64,000 bases of DNA from Phycisphaerae bacterium (lineage in GTDB: Bacteria > Planctomycetota > Phycisphaerae > Phycisphaerales > UBA1924). The position numbers and the translations under genes are program-made. Below, piece after piece: positions 8,583 to 17,446 of the stretch; the first letter of the stretch is position 1, and each line of letters begins with the position of its first letter. The stretch lies in assembly GCA_030432255.1 (NCBI GenBank), contig JAUIHS010000001.1, forward strand, positions 62,001 to 126,000, written 5' to 3'. The notes beneath the pieces are model-generated. The model was not told the DNA's origin. It saw only the letters and a list, made by a program, of their open reading frames with translations, and did not search any database.

Positions 8583-10304
8583 TTACGGGTTCGGGAGGAA
8601 CGTCACGGGTCCGCCTGCCGGGATGATCGTCAGGGGTGAGTTTGTGACGGGTTCCAGTTGGGTCTTGAAGTAGATGCCTGCCGATGGCGAGAGAACCGGA
8701 TCGGGTTCGTTCGAAGCGAGGATCGGCAAGAGGAGGAGGGCGCTGTCGAGCGTGGAAAACAGTGAGCCTGGTCCTGCGGGAAATGTGCCCGCGAGATACA
8801 CGGAGCGGATGCGATCGTGCCAACCGGCAATGAACACGCCACTCAGCGGGTTGTTGTCCATGAAACTGCCGTTGTCGATGTCCTGGAAGAAGTGAACGTT
8901 GCCGTCCCCGACCAGCGTGATGACATTCCCGTCCCAGTTGTTTTCCGAGTAGAGGCGGATGACGGCGCCGGGGGGCGCCCACCAGCGGAGCGAGTCTGCT
9001 TCCTGGGCCCAGCCATCTTCGCTGTCAAGATTGAAGACGCTCTCCTGTCCGAAGTCGATCTGCTCGAGCAGCAGTGAACGATTCGGGCTGGAGTCATTCC
9101 ACCCGTTGGTGTCCCAGTAGAGTTCCACCCAGGCGGATCCGTACTGACCGGCACCGGTGAGTGACATGTTGTAGGAGCGGAACTCGCCTGCACGAATCGT
9201 ATTGCTCGGTCCGTTGTTCTCATGCTCCGTTGCGTACATGATCAGGTTGCGCGTGGGAGTGACATAGAACCCGGTTGCAGCGGCGCCGTTGCCCATTCGC
9301 GGGTCATTCATCTTGAGATGGCGTTCCGCGACGTATGACAGTGCAAAGTTGTTGCCGGAGCGTGTGACCTCGAACAGGCGGATCCAGTCGTCGCCCATGT
9401 CCGTGCCGCCGGTGTTGTCCGAGGTCGCCATGTACAGGCGGCCGTCCGTCTGACGGATGAAGTCGAGATTCTGCCACTTCTCCCACTTGTTCTTCACGGA
9501 CTGGGGTGTTGTAGAATCGTTGACATCCCAGATATCGCGAAGGACCAGTTGTGAAGGAGAGGAAAGATCGCGGAGGTCCGTCACGGTGGTTTCCCAGAAG
9601 CGCAGCTCTTCCGTCGCTCCGGCGGATGCGACGATGATGTAGCGACCAGTTGATGGGTCCCGCGTCATGCCGAGGACACCCAGTCGGTACGGGTAGACAA
9701 ACTCGGCGATGAGCGAGGGGTTCTCCGGATCGGCGAGATCGAGGAAGACGAGCGAGCCGAGATCATCGTCCGTTGGTGTTCGTTCCATGGGAACCACCCA
9801 GACGCCGTCGACGATCTGCGCATCGCCGCCGTGCTCCCACGACGACCAGCCGCCTGTTCCATCGAAGACGATGCTCGTGACCCCGGTGTCACTGGTGGGC
9901 GGCACGGTATCGTCAACCGATCCGAAGCGGTTGAGGCGGTTGGATCGCATCCGCTCGGCGTGCTTGGGCCGTGAACCCATACGAACGACCAGCAGGTGAG
10001 CTGGATCGTCATACGCTCCGCAGAACCCACTCCCGCGATGACCGCTGCCGACGACCATGAGGTAAGGTGTGCCGTCCGGACCGTTGTAGCGATTGACGCC
10101 CTGGTAGTGCCGACAGAGGCTGGGATCGACACCGGGACCGAGATGGAATCCGAGTGGATCTCCGTGAAGGGCTATCTTGTTGAATTCGGCCGCGACGTTG
10201 TCAACGGTGTAGCCGCCGAGCGGTTCGGTTCCGGCGTGACCCGGGTTCGCGGCGAGGATCGTCAGTGCCCATACGACACCTGAAATCAAGGGTGAAGTTC
10301 TCAT
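8583..10304 (-). CDS. Secreted propeller-like protein with possible crystallin-like C-terminal module
   Basis: About 573 aa from ATG 10304, which has a good GGAGAG Shine-Dalgarno and a signal peptide (MRTSPLISGVVWALTILAA). The first 330 residues contain beta-propeller-like strands of the LVIVD type, for example DLGSLVFLDLADPENPSLIA and GRLYMATSDNTGG. The C-terminal third holds VIRLYSENNWDGNVITLVG, which resembles a beta/gamma-crystallin Greek-key motif, followed by a similar half (GVFIAGWHDRIRSVYLAG). No catalytic signature is visible. It lies 22 bp after a tail-fibre-like gene and 31 bp before a dockerin gene, so it occupies the place the giant proteins take in the other cassettes. The function is unknown; the crystallin match is tentative. 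Confidence 0.72.
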   Translation of the reverse strand: MRTSPLISGVVWALTILAANPGHAGTEPLGGYTVDNVAAEFNKIALHGDPLGFHLGPGVDPSLCRHYQGVNRYNGPDGTPYLMVVGSGHRGSGFCGAYDDPAHLLVVRMGSRPKHAERMRSNRLNRFGSVDDTVPPTSDTGVTSIVFDGTGGWSSWEHGGDAQIVDGVWVVPMERTPTDDDLGSLVFLDLADPENPSLIAEFVYPYRLGVLGMTRDPSTGRYIIVASAGATEELRFWETTVTDLRDLSSPSQLVLRDIWDVNDSTTPQSVKNKWEKWQNLDFIRQTDGRLYMATSDNTGGTDMGDDWIRLFEVTRSGNNFALSYVAERHLKMNDPRMGNGAAATGFYVTPTRNLIMYATEHENNGPSNTIRAGEFRSYNMSLTGAGQYGSAWVELYWDTNGWNDSSPNRSLLLEQIDFGQESVFNLDSEDGWAQEADSLRWWAPPGAVIRLYSENNWDGNVITLVGDGNVHFFQDIDNGSFMDNNPLSGVFIAGWHDRIRSVYLAGTFPAGPGSLFSTLDSALLLLPILASNEPDPVLSPSAGIYFKTQLEPVTNSPLTIIPAGGPVTFLPNP

Positions 10305-10326
10305 CGTTCGCTCTCCATTCGAGGAA

Positions 10327-11562
10327 TCACTGGGGACGCACGAGGATGAGCACCAGGCCGCGGCCGGACTCAAGAGACGTCATGGCCTTACCGATGGTGG
10401 CACCGAAGGCACGGTCCCGGTCGTCGGCTCGCATGGCATGCCCCGGCGTGGAAGAGGTCGTGAGCATGTCTCCGGGCTTGATCGCGCCATTGAGTTCGGC
10501 ATCGCACCACACATACACACGGCCCGTCATGGCAACCGGATGTTCACCATCTGCAAGCGTGCCTTCCTGAGTGAGGAGCATGCCGGCGTTGACCCCGCCG
10601 GCACCGCTGATCACACCAGCCACGCAGGGGTCGTAGTCGCTCGCGGCGAGTCGCAACTCGCCGGGATGTTCGGGGTCGATCGACACGACCATGCCCGGCT
10701 GGACGGTTGGCTCGTGGACTTCTCGATTGACATTGAAGGGCTCGGCGATGTCGGAGCCACCACGAACCTGGAGGATGGGGACTGAGAATATGCCGGCGGC
10801 ATCACCGTTGTGGAATGCGCAGATGTTTCCATCCGAGCACATTCCGATGGACCATGTGTCGTTGCTGGCACCGCCCGAGGTTGCGCTGAAGACAACCGAG
10901 GCGCTTGAACTTCCGTTGACGTTGAGCGACTTGCTGAAGTTATTGGGATTCACGGGCGCGCTCGTACCGATACCGACATGGCCACTCGATGGTGCGAGAA
11001 GGACATGGTTGTTGCTGGCGTTGCTTCCGTGGATTCCTCCGGCACCCACACGAATACTGCCGACCCCGGCTGAGTCGCACTGGCCGTCGTTGTCGACGCA
11101 GAGACTGCCATATCCGATTTCAAGGTGCAGAGGCTGACCGGCGGGATCCGTGAGGCTGATCCGGCCGCTGGCATCGGGATGCAGGGTGCCCGCACTGATC
11201 GCGTAGGGAGTCGGTGTGACGCGCTGCCGACTATCAAGTGTGTCGAAGGAACCAGTGCCGGCCGGCCGAACTTCCACCTGCATCCAGCGCTCCCCGCCAT
11301 TGAACGCGTCTCCTCCGAAATCCAGGCTCGTTGTGAAGACGCCGCGTTCGGGCGTGAGTGTCATGTCAATGGTGGTTCCGACCTGCGTACCACCGACCTC
11401 GCCAGTCCAGAGAGAGAACTTGAAGTCCGTGGCGGCCTGAACGGGTTGGTCATCCAGTGTCAGGAGGCCCTGGTAGGTGAAACTGGAAGCGATCTCGGCA
11501 GCGGCCGGTGTGGCCATGGCCAGGATCGCCCCGAGGGTCAGGCTCGCAAGTGGCTTGAACAT
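10327..11562 (-). CDS. Secreted tail-fibre-like protein (YQG-type N-terminal domain)
   Basis: 411 aa. A signal peptide (MFKPLASLTLGAILAMATPAAA) is followed by a domain recognised by FTYQGLLTLDDQPV, KFSLWTGEVGGTQVG and RQRVTPTPYAISAG. This domain is shared by the proteins at 29961, 44788 and 46673. The middle is short-repeat beta structure (NNHVLLAPSSGHVGIGTSAP). The C-terminus differs from the other three and resembles the capping domain of phage tail-spike and tail-fibre proteins (GVISGAGGVNAGMLL, AELNGAIKPGDMLTTSSTPG, FGATIGKAMTS). The likely architecture is a fibrous, perhaps trimeric, surface stalk. It is first in the minus-strand run and upstream of the propeller-like gene. The fibre role is inferred from related sequence types. 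Confidence 0.75.
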   Translation of the reverse strand: MFKPLASLTLGAILAMATPAAAEIASSFTYQGLLTLDDQPVQAATDFKFSLWTGEVGGTQVGTTIDMTLTPERGVFTTSLDFGGDAFNGGERWMQVEVRPAGTGSFDTLDSRQRVTPTPYAISAGTLHPDASGRISLTDPAGQPLHLEIGYGSLCVDNDGQCDSAGVGSIRVGAGGIHGSNASNNHVLLAPSSGHVGIGTSAPVNPNNFSKSLNVNGSSSASVVFSATSGGASNDTWSIGMCSDGNICAFHNGDAAGIFSVPILQVRGGSDIAEPFNVNREVHEPTVQPGMVVSIDPEHPGELRLAASDYDPCVAGVISGAGGVNAGMLLTQEGTLADGEHPVAMTGRVYVWCDAELNGAIKPGDMLTTSSTPGHAMRADDRDRAFGATIGKAMTSLESGRGLVLILVRPQ

Positions 11563-11843
11563 GATGTGTGGACTCGCTTTCCGTGGGGGGTCGACTTGGA
11601 AGACTCTGTTCTCATGGAAGCCAACGACAATGGCTGGCTCGGTCTGCAGCCCATTCGCCAGATTCGGTGGCGGCGGCCTCGACCGCAGTTCATCAGCGCA
11701 TGCGCAGCGCAGCCGGGATTTCCCCGATCCAATGTGCTGATTGGGCCAAGTGCCGGGAAATGTTGCGCAATCGGTGCGGCTGGATTCCCCGGATTGCCTG
11801 AATTGCCACCACGGGCGTGAACCAGGGCGGCATCCGGGGCTCG

Positions 11844-12197
11844 TCAGCCCCCGGCGGGCTTCGCCTTGTAGCCGCGAGCGAGCAGTTCACTCACGATCGC
11901 GTCGCGGTGATCACCCTGGACGATGATCTCCCCGTCCGTGATGCCACCGCCCGTCCCCAGCGCGGTGCGCAGTTGGCGTGCGAGGGACTTCATCTCGTCA
12001 GGGGCGAGTTCGAGGCCGGCGATGATCGTGCACCACTTGCCGCGTCGTTTCTCGCGGCGAACGCGCGGATGCTGCGTCTCCGGTGGCGAAGCATGACCAG
12101 CGGCATTCCGTGGACAGGAGCACTGATCCAGCGGCTTGGCGCAGTGTTCGCAGGTGACCGGTCGTTCGAGTGAAGTACCGTCAAAGAGTCCGGGCAT
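11844..12197 (-). CDS. SUI1/eIF1-like translation factor (YciH family)
   Basis: 117 aa from ATG 12197. The N-terminus carries a four-cysteine cluster (CEHCAKPLDQCSC) that could bind zinc. The C-terminal SUI1 domain includes RRGKWCTIIAGLEL, LRTALGTGGGITDGEIIVQG and DHRDAIVSELLARGYK. Bacterial YciH-type proteins resemble eukaryotic eIF1 and are thought to influence start-site fidelity or a subset of translation events. It lies 58 bp downstream of the DEAD-box helicase gene on the same strand, an RNA- and translation-related pair. An open frame extends upstream of 12197 but lies antisense to low-complexity helicase sequence and lacks homology. A hairpin (11834-11854) straddles the stop. Confidence 0.88.
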   Translation of the reverse strand: MPGLFDGTSLERPVTCEHCAKPLDQCSCPRNAAGHASPPETQHPRVRREKRRGKWCTIIAGLELAPDEMKSLARQLRTALGTGGGITDGEIIVQGDHRDAIVSELLARGYKAKPAGG

Positions 12198-12255
12198 ACT
12201 CGAAGTGTATCGCGCCGCGACTCGAAGTGAGTCCGGCGCGGGTTCCAGCGACTCG

Positions 12256-13665
12256 TCAGCTGCGGCTCGCACGGGAGGACCGGCCACCCGGGCGCTTGCC
12301 CTGACTGCGACTCCGGCGCTTCGGTGTCGAGCGACGGTCGGAGGCGTGCTCGTTCTCCCGTCGGCGGCTCCGGTCAGCGCTGCCGTTCTCCCGGTTCGCG
12401 GAACGTGTGCCATTGCGGCGGCCGGAGCCCCGGGGGCCGCCGGGGCGACGGCCCTTCTTCTGAGGCCTGCCCCTCCCGCCCGCTTCGCGACCCTCGGCCG
12501 CGTGGTCGTAGATCAGGTCGTCCAGCCCGGCACCCACACGGATGCTGGAGCGCGTTCGGCGCTCAATTGCCCGCAGCAGACCGATTTCCTCAGTGTCGCA
12601 TAATGACAGGGCAACTCCCGAGGCGCCGGCCCGCGCGGTCCGACCGATACGATGAACATACGTCTCAGAATCGACCGGCATGTCGTAGTTCACCACATGC
12701 GTGACCTCGTCGACATCGATGCCGCGAGCCGCAATGTCCGTGGCCACAAGCACGCGCACCTGGCCGGAGCGGAAGCCGTTCATTGCACGGGTGCGTGCGT
12801 TCTGCGACTTGTTGCCGTGAATCGCCTCAGCGGCATGACTCGATCGGCGCAGGACGCGCACGAGGCGGTCTGCACCATGCTTGGTTCGGGTAAAGACGAG
12901 TGTCCGACCGATGTCCTCTCCTGAGAGGATTCGTTGCAGGGCAGTGGCCTTGTTCTGCTTGCGCACCATGTAGACCCACTGTTCGACCATATCGGCGGTG
13001 GTGGCTTCGGGCGTCACATCGATGCGAACGGGATTCTGCAGCATCGCGGCGGCGAGTTTCCGGATCTCCTTCGACGCGGTCGCCGAGAAGAAGAGGGTCT
13101 GCCGTTTCTCCGGCAGTTGTGACGTCACTCGTCGGATGTCATGGATGAATCCCATGTCGAGCATGCGATCCGCCTCGTCGAGAACCAGGCACTCGACATC
13201 GTCGAGCCGGACATATCCCTGGTTCATGAGGTCCAGAAGGCGACCGGGGGTGGCGATCAGCACATCGACTCCCGCCTCCAGTTTGCGGACCTGCGGCCTT
13301 TGATTCACACCCCCGAATATCACGGCATGTCGCAGAGGGAGCTGGCGTCCGTAGGTGACAAAGCTGTCGAAGATCTGGCTGGCCAGTTCCCTGGTCGGGC
13401 AGAGCACAAGGGCGCGCGGTGCCCGGCCTCGGCGAAGTCGGCCCTGACGCCCCTTGTCCGGCTCGATGTCTCCAGCCAGCTGGTGCAGGATGGGCAGGGC
13501 GAAGGCGCAGGTCTTGCCGGTGCCGGTCTGGGCACAGCCGAAGATGTCTCGACCTTCCAGCGCCGGCGGAATCGCCTGGGCCTGGATCGGCGTGGGATTC
13601 TCGTAGCCTTCGGAGGCCACAGCGCGAACGATCGGCGTGGAAAGCCGCAATGCATCAAAACTCAT
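12256..13665 (-). CDS. DEAD-box RNA helicase, RhlE type
   Basis: 469 aa from ATG 13665, where the family's N-terminus (MSFDALRLSTPIVRAV) begins. Motifs in order: GYENPTPIQ Q-motif, AQTGTGKT (45-52), PTRELA (90-95), DEAD (163-166), FFSATAS, LVFTRTKHGADRL, ATDIAARGIDVD and YVHRIGRTARAG. The last 90 residues are a very basic Arg/Gly/Ser-rich tail, typical of RNA-tethering extensions. The enzyme unwinds RNA using ATP; ribosome assembly, mRNA decay and cold adaptation are the usual jobs. It precedes the SUI1 gene. An in-frame upstream extension to 13848 has no homology. Assignment to RhlE rather than a sister DEAD-box group rests on overall motif spacing. Confidence 0.92.
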   Translation of the reverse strand: MSFDALRLSTPIVRAVASEGYENPTPIQAQAIPPALEGRDIFGCAQTGTGKTCAFALPILHQLAGDIEPDKGRQGRLRRGRAPRALVLCPTRELASQIFDSFVTYGRQLPLRHAVIFGGVNQRPQVRKLEAGVDVLIATPGRLLDLMNQGYVRLDDVECLVLDEADRMLDMGFIHDIRRVTSQLPEKRQTLFFSATASKEIRKLAAAMLQNPVRIDVTPEATTADMVEQWVYMVRKQNKATALQRILSGEDIGRTLVFTRTKHGADRLVRVLRRSSHAAEAIHGNKSQNARTRAMNGFRSGQVRVLVATDIAARGIDVDEVTHVVNYDMPVDSETYVHRIGRTARAGASGVALSLCDTEEIGLLRAIERRTRSSIRVGAGLDDLIYDHAAEGREAGGRGRPQKKGRRPGGPRGSGRRNGTRSANRENGSADRSRRRENEHASDRRSTPKRRSRSQGKRPGGRSSRASRS

Positions 13666-13883
13666 GAAGTCACTCTTCTCGTTGATCCGGAGTCTTCGGG
13701 CGCTCGGAGGCCTTATCGAAGACTGGTCAACTCCGGGTACATGATGCACCCTCGTAAGAGCCAACGACCTTCGATCGTCTCCGCGATCGGCCCGAGGCCG
13801 CCGTCGGAGTGGGGCAGGAGTGTAGGCATCCTGACCGGGCTTGTCCAATCGGGAGGTCTTGAGGTGCCTTGGCCGGCGCTGTC

Positions 13884-13918
13884 CGGGCGTACGCCCGTCA
13901 TCATGGCGGCGGTAGAAT
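13884..13918 (+). promoter_or_regulatory. 14-bp palindrome with adjacent -10-like element upstream of the peptidase fusion
   Basis: CGGGCGTACGCCCG (13884-13897) is a perfect palindrome. TAGAAT at 13913-13918 could be a -10 box about 95 bp before the start at 14013. The palindrome would cover the -35 area and may be a repressor site. Otherwise the 347-bp divergent region 13666-14012 shows no gene. Confidence 0.35.
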
Positions 13919-14012
13919 GCATCAGCCGGGATACAGACCCTTTGCCGTGTCGATTCGAGGAGCCGCCACTGTGATCACCAATGGAATTCAGACGCACCGG
14001 TCAAGTTGCGCG

Positions 14013-17000
14013 ATGCGTGCCCGCCTGCTGCCGGTGGTGATCATGCTTCTCTTCGGGTGGGGGGGTGCAGTCGCCAGCGGTGGCGTCACCCCGACCGTGG
14101 AACACACGATGCATGTCGTTCTGGATCCAGCCTCCCATCGCCTGATCGTCGAGGATGTCATCCGACTGCCTGAATCGGTCGGCCGGGAGGGGGCGGAGTT
14201 CCTGCTCAACAGTGCCCTGACGATCACCGAGAGTGACCCGGCCGTTCGCGACCTGGGGATCGTTGCCGGGGCCGGGGGAGCAGAGAAGCGGCGGTACGCG
14301 CTGGAATCGACGGCAGAGGATGGGGAACTCCGACTGTCGTACTCCGGGGCGATCGACTTCGGGCTTGGCGATGAGAAAGAGCAGTACTCGCGGGGGTTCC
14401 GGGAAACGCACGGGAGCCTCGGGCCGGAGGGTGTCTACCTGGATGGCGGCACGGCATGGGTCGCGGCGTTTGGCGACGAGATGGTTCGCTTCACAATCGA
14501 GGTCGAGGGGCCGGACGACTGGCACGTCATCAGCCAGGGTAACGGTCGTTCCGACGTGCACAGTGCAAGCGGGGTGCGGACTGCACGGTGGGAATCGGGT
14601 GCGGACCTGGAGCAGGTCTATCTCGTCGGCGGGCCGCTGACCGTTCATCGCGAGATGGCGGGTTCCGTCGAAGCGCTCGTCTACCTGCATGACGAGGATG
14701 AAGCGCTGGCGCGAAAGTATCTCGATGCGACCGCACGGTACATCGAAATGTATCGCGGCCTGATTGGACCGTATCCCTACGAGAAGTTCGCTTTGGTGGA
14801 GAACTTCTGGGAGACGGGTTACGGCATGCCGTCATTCACGCTCCTCGGGCCACAGGTGATCCGGTTGCCGTTCATCCTCCATTCATCCTACCCGCACGAG
14901 ATCCTGCACAACTGGTGGGGCAACTCCGTCTTCGTGGACTATGAGTCGGGCAACTGGTGTGAGGGACTGACCGCCTACATGGCGGACCACCTCATCCAGG
15001 AGCAGCGGGGGGTGGGGGCCGCGTATCGGCGCGATGCGCTTCAGAAGTTCCGGAGCTTCGTCAGGGACGGGCGTGACTTCCCGCTCAATGAGTTCAGGAG
15101 CCGACACAACGCCGCGACAGAGGCGGTCGGGTACGGGAAGGCGTTGATGATGTTCCACATGCTTCGTTGCCACATCGGTGATGATGCTTTCCGTGCGGCG
15201 ATGCAGACCTTCTATCGGAAGAACCGCGGACGTCGGGCCGGGTACGCCGATATCCGTACCAGTGTCGAAGCTGTCACCGACGAGGACTTCGAGTGGTTCT
15301 TTGGTCAGTGGGTGAGCCGCGCGGGGGCGCCGAGCCTTGGTGTGCGTGATGTCGAGGTTCAGAAGCAGGCCGGGGGAGGCGGCTACGTGGTGTCGGGTCT
15401 GATCGAGCAGCGGCAGAGTGATACGCCGTTTGTCATCACAGTACCCATCGTGGTGGCGACCGAGAGTGATCAGGTGTCGCTTGGTGTGCACGTCGAGAGC
15501 CGCCAGCAACATTTCTCACTGCACACGAATGACCGTCCTGTTGCGCTCGCAGCGGATCCGTCCTTTGACGTCTTTCGTCTGCTTGATCCGCTAGAGATGC
15601 CCAGTTCAATTGGCCAGATCTTCGGCGAACCCGAAGTGCTGGCCGTTTTGCCGTCCGATGGATCAGCGCCCGCTTATCGTGCACTGGTCGAGGGCTGGAG
15701 TATGACCGGCCACGACGTGGAGTGTGTCTTCGACCTGGAGATCGAGAGCCTGCCCGATGATCGTGGCATCTGGATTCTGGGAGCGGCCAACCGGTTCGCG
15801 CCATCCTTGCTCGCCTTTGATCCCGAAATCGAATCAGATGGTCCGGTGACATCGGTCGCATTGGCCGAAGAGCGCGTCGGGTTGGAGAGCAAGTCAGTTG
15901 TTGTCGTGCGGCGAAACCCGCGCAATGCAGTAAAGGCCATGGGATGGATTGCGATTGATCCCGATGCAGCATTCGCCGGGATCGCGAGAAAGCTGCCCCA
16001 CTACGGAAAGTACTCGTACCTGGCGTTCGAAGGCGATGAGCCGACGAATGTTCTGAAGGGTCAGTGGGGCACGGATGACTCGCCGATGGTGGTCGAGTTT
16101 GACCGAGGTGCATCGAGCCGTATCTCCCTTCCGCCAAGTGCCGCGCTGGCGGAATTGGCGCCGGTCTTCTCACAGCGGCGGTTGCAATCTCACGTGGAGT
16201 GGCTCGCTGCGCCTGAACGAGGTGGGCGCGGCCTGGGCTCTCCCGGGCTTGAAGCCTCGGCAAACTACATCGCGGAGCAGTTCGAGGCGGCAGGTCTCGT
16301 ACCGGGTGGCGATGATGGCGGGTGGTACCAGCACTTCACGGTGGAGTCGGGCCCGAACGGTCGGGCAACTGCAGCGATGAATGTTGTCGGTATCCTGCGT
16401 GGTACGCGGCTGGACTGGTCGGAACAGTCAATCGTAGTGGGGGCACACTTCGATCATCTCGGGCTGGGTTGGCCCGATGTTCACGCTGGCGATGAGGGTC
16501 AGGTTCACCCGGGCGCAGACGACAATGCCAGTGGCGTCGCGGTGCTGATGGAACTCGCTCACATCATGGCCGCGGATGGCGGGTCGCGCCATCTGGTCTT
16601 CGTCGCTTTTTCCGGGGAAGAGTCAGGGCTGCACGGCTCAAGGCACTATGTTGCCAATCCATGCTTTCCGGTTGATGGGATGCGCGGGATGATCAACATG
16701 GACACGGTAGGGCGACTTCATGATGGAGAGATACACATCCATGCCAGTGGAACCGCGGACGAATGGCAGCACATCTTCCGGGGAGTGGGATTTGTCACCG
16801 GAATCAGAAGCAGGAATATCGCGGATGCGATCGGCGGCTCGGATCAGGACAGTTTCATTGCGGCGGGTGTCCCGGCGGTGCAGTTCTTCACCGGTGCGCA
16901 TACCGACTACCATCGACCGAGCGACACGGCCGACCGGGTGGATCACGCCGGGCTTGTCAAGGTTGCGACCTTTGCCCGCGAGTCGCTGGCCTATCTCTGC

Positions 17001-17342
17001 GAACGGGAACCGCCCATGCAGGTGCGGATCGAGGGAACTGCGACTGAGCAAGCGGTCGACGCGGGAACAGGCGACGGGCGCCGGGTCTCGTTTGGAACGC
17101 TGCCGCAGTTTGATTTCCCGGGTCCCGGTGTCAAGGTCGAATCGGTCATGCCGGGGTCTCCCGCTGAGCGGGCCGGAGTTCTACCGGGTGATGTTCTGAT
17201 CCGCATTGATGAGACTGAAATCTCGGATCTGCGTCGTTTCTCAGAGTTTCTGAAGACACTGGCACCGGGAGACGAGGTCAGTGCCGTCCTCAGGCGCGCT
17301 GATGTCGAGGTGATCGTGCCTGTGCGCGTGGTAGCGAGATAG
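14013..17342 (+). CDS. Exported M1-like / M28 / PDZ multi-domain metallopeptidase
   Basis: About 1,109 aa from ATG 14013, with a signal peptide (MRARLLPVVIMLLFGWGGAVA). An M1 (gluzincin) domain carries HEILHNWWGN (His295-His299) and the downstream ligand Glu317 in GNWCEGLTAYMADH. The usual GAMEN exopeptidase motif is replaced by GYGMPSFTLL. A linker of about 300 residues leads to a complete M28 domain. Its dizinc ligands and catalytic residues are visible: His812 (GAHFDHLG), Asp836 (GADDNASG), Glu869/Glu870 (SGEESGLHG), Asp897 (NMDTVG) and His963 (GAHTDYHRPSD). A C-terminal PDZ domain (SVMPGSPAERAGVLPGDVLI) ends the chain. Both peptidase sites look intact, so it may work on peptides in the periplasm or outside the cell. 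No neighbour explains its substrate. The fusion has no visible frameshift or domain break. Confidence 0.9.
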   Translation: MRARLLPVVIMLLFGWGGAVASGGVTPTVEHTMHVVLDPASHRLIVEDVIRLPESVGREGAEFLLNSALTITESDPAVRDLGIVAGAGGAEKRRYALESTAEDGELRLSYSGAIDFGLGDEKEQYSRGFRETHGSLGPEGVYLDGGTAWVAAFGDEMVRFTIEVEGPDDWHVISQGNGRSDVHSASGVRTARWESGADLEQVYLVGGPLTVHREMAGSVEALVYLHDEDEALARKYLDATARYIEMYRGLIGPYPYEKFALVENFWETGYGMPSFTLLGPQVIRLPFILHSSYPHEILHNWWGNSVFVDYESGNWCEGLTAYMADHLIQEQRGVGAAYRRDALQKFRSFVRDGRDFPLNEFRSRHNAATEAVGYGKALMMFHMLRCHIGDDAFRAAMQTFYRKNRGRRAGYADIRTSVEAVTDEDFEWFFGQWVSRAGAPSLGVRDVEVQKQAGGGGYVVSGLIEQRQSDTPFVITVPIVVATESDQVSLGVHVESRQQHFSLHTNDRPVALAADPSFDVFRLLDPLEMPSSIGQIFGEPEVLAVLPSDGSAPAYRALVEGWSMTGHDVECVFDLEIESLPDDRGIWILGAANRFAPSLLAFDPEIESDGPVTSVALAEERVGLESKSVVVVRRNPRNAVKAMGWIAIDPDAAFAGIARKLPHYGKYSYLAFEGDEPTNVLKGQWGTDDSPMVVEFDRGASSRISLPPSAALAELAPVFSQRRLQSHVEWLAAPERGGRGLGSPGLEASANYIAEQFEAAGLVPGGDDGGWYQHFTVESGPNGRATAAMNVVGILRGTRLDWSEQSIVVGAHFDHLGLGWPDVHAGDEGQVHPGADDNASGVAVLMELAHIMAADGGSRHLVFVAFSGEESGLHGSRHYVANPCFPVDGMRGMINMDTVGRLHDGEIHIHASGTADEWQHIFRGVGFVTGIRSRNIADAIGGSDQDSFIAAGVPAVQFFTGAHTDYHRPSDTADRVDHAGLVKVATFARESLAYLCEREPPMQVRIEGTATEQAVDAGTGDGRRVSFGTLPQFDFPGPGVKVESVMPGSPAERAGVLPGDVLIRIDETEISDLRRFSEFLKTLAPGDEVSAVLRRADVEVIVPVRVVAR

Positions 17343-17364
17343 GCGAGTTGGTGGAGGGGCCTTG

Positions 17365-17417
17365 ATCACCGGCCCGGGTCTGAGCCATCGATGACGAGGA
17401 GTCCGGGCATCGGTGAT
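17365..17417. promoter_or_regulatory. Long imperfect inverted repeat between the peptidase and the efflux operon
   Basis: ATCACCG-GCCCGG (17365-17377) pairs with CCGGGC-AT-CGGTGAT (17403-17417), giving 13 base pairs with a two-base bulge and a 25-nt loop. It begins 23 bp after the peptidase stop and ends 30 bp before the efflux start. It could be a terminator-like structure or an operator for the efflux operon. No regulator gene is adjacent. Confidence 0.4.
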
Positions 17418-17446
17418 AGAGCGCACTCACTGGGGGATAGTTCACC

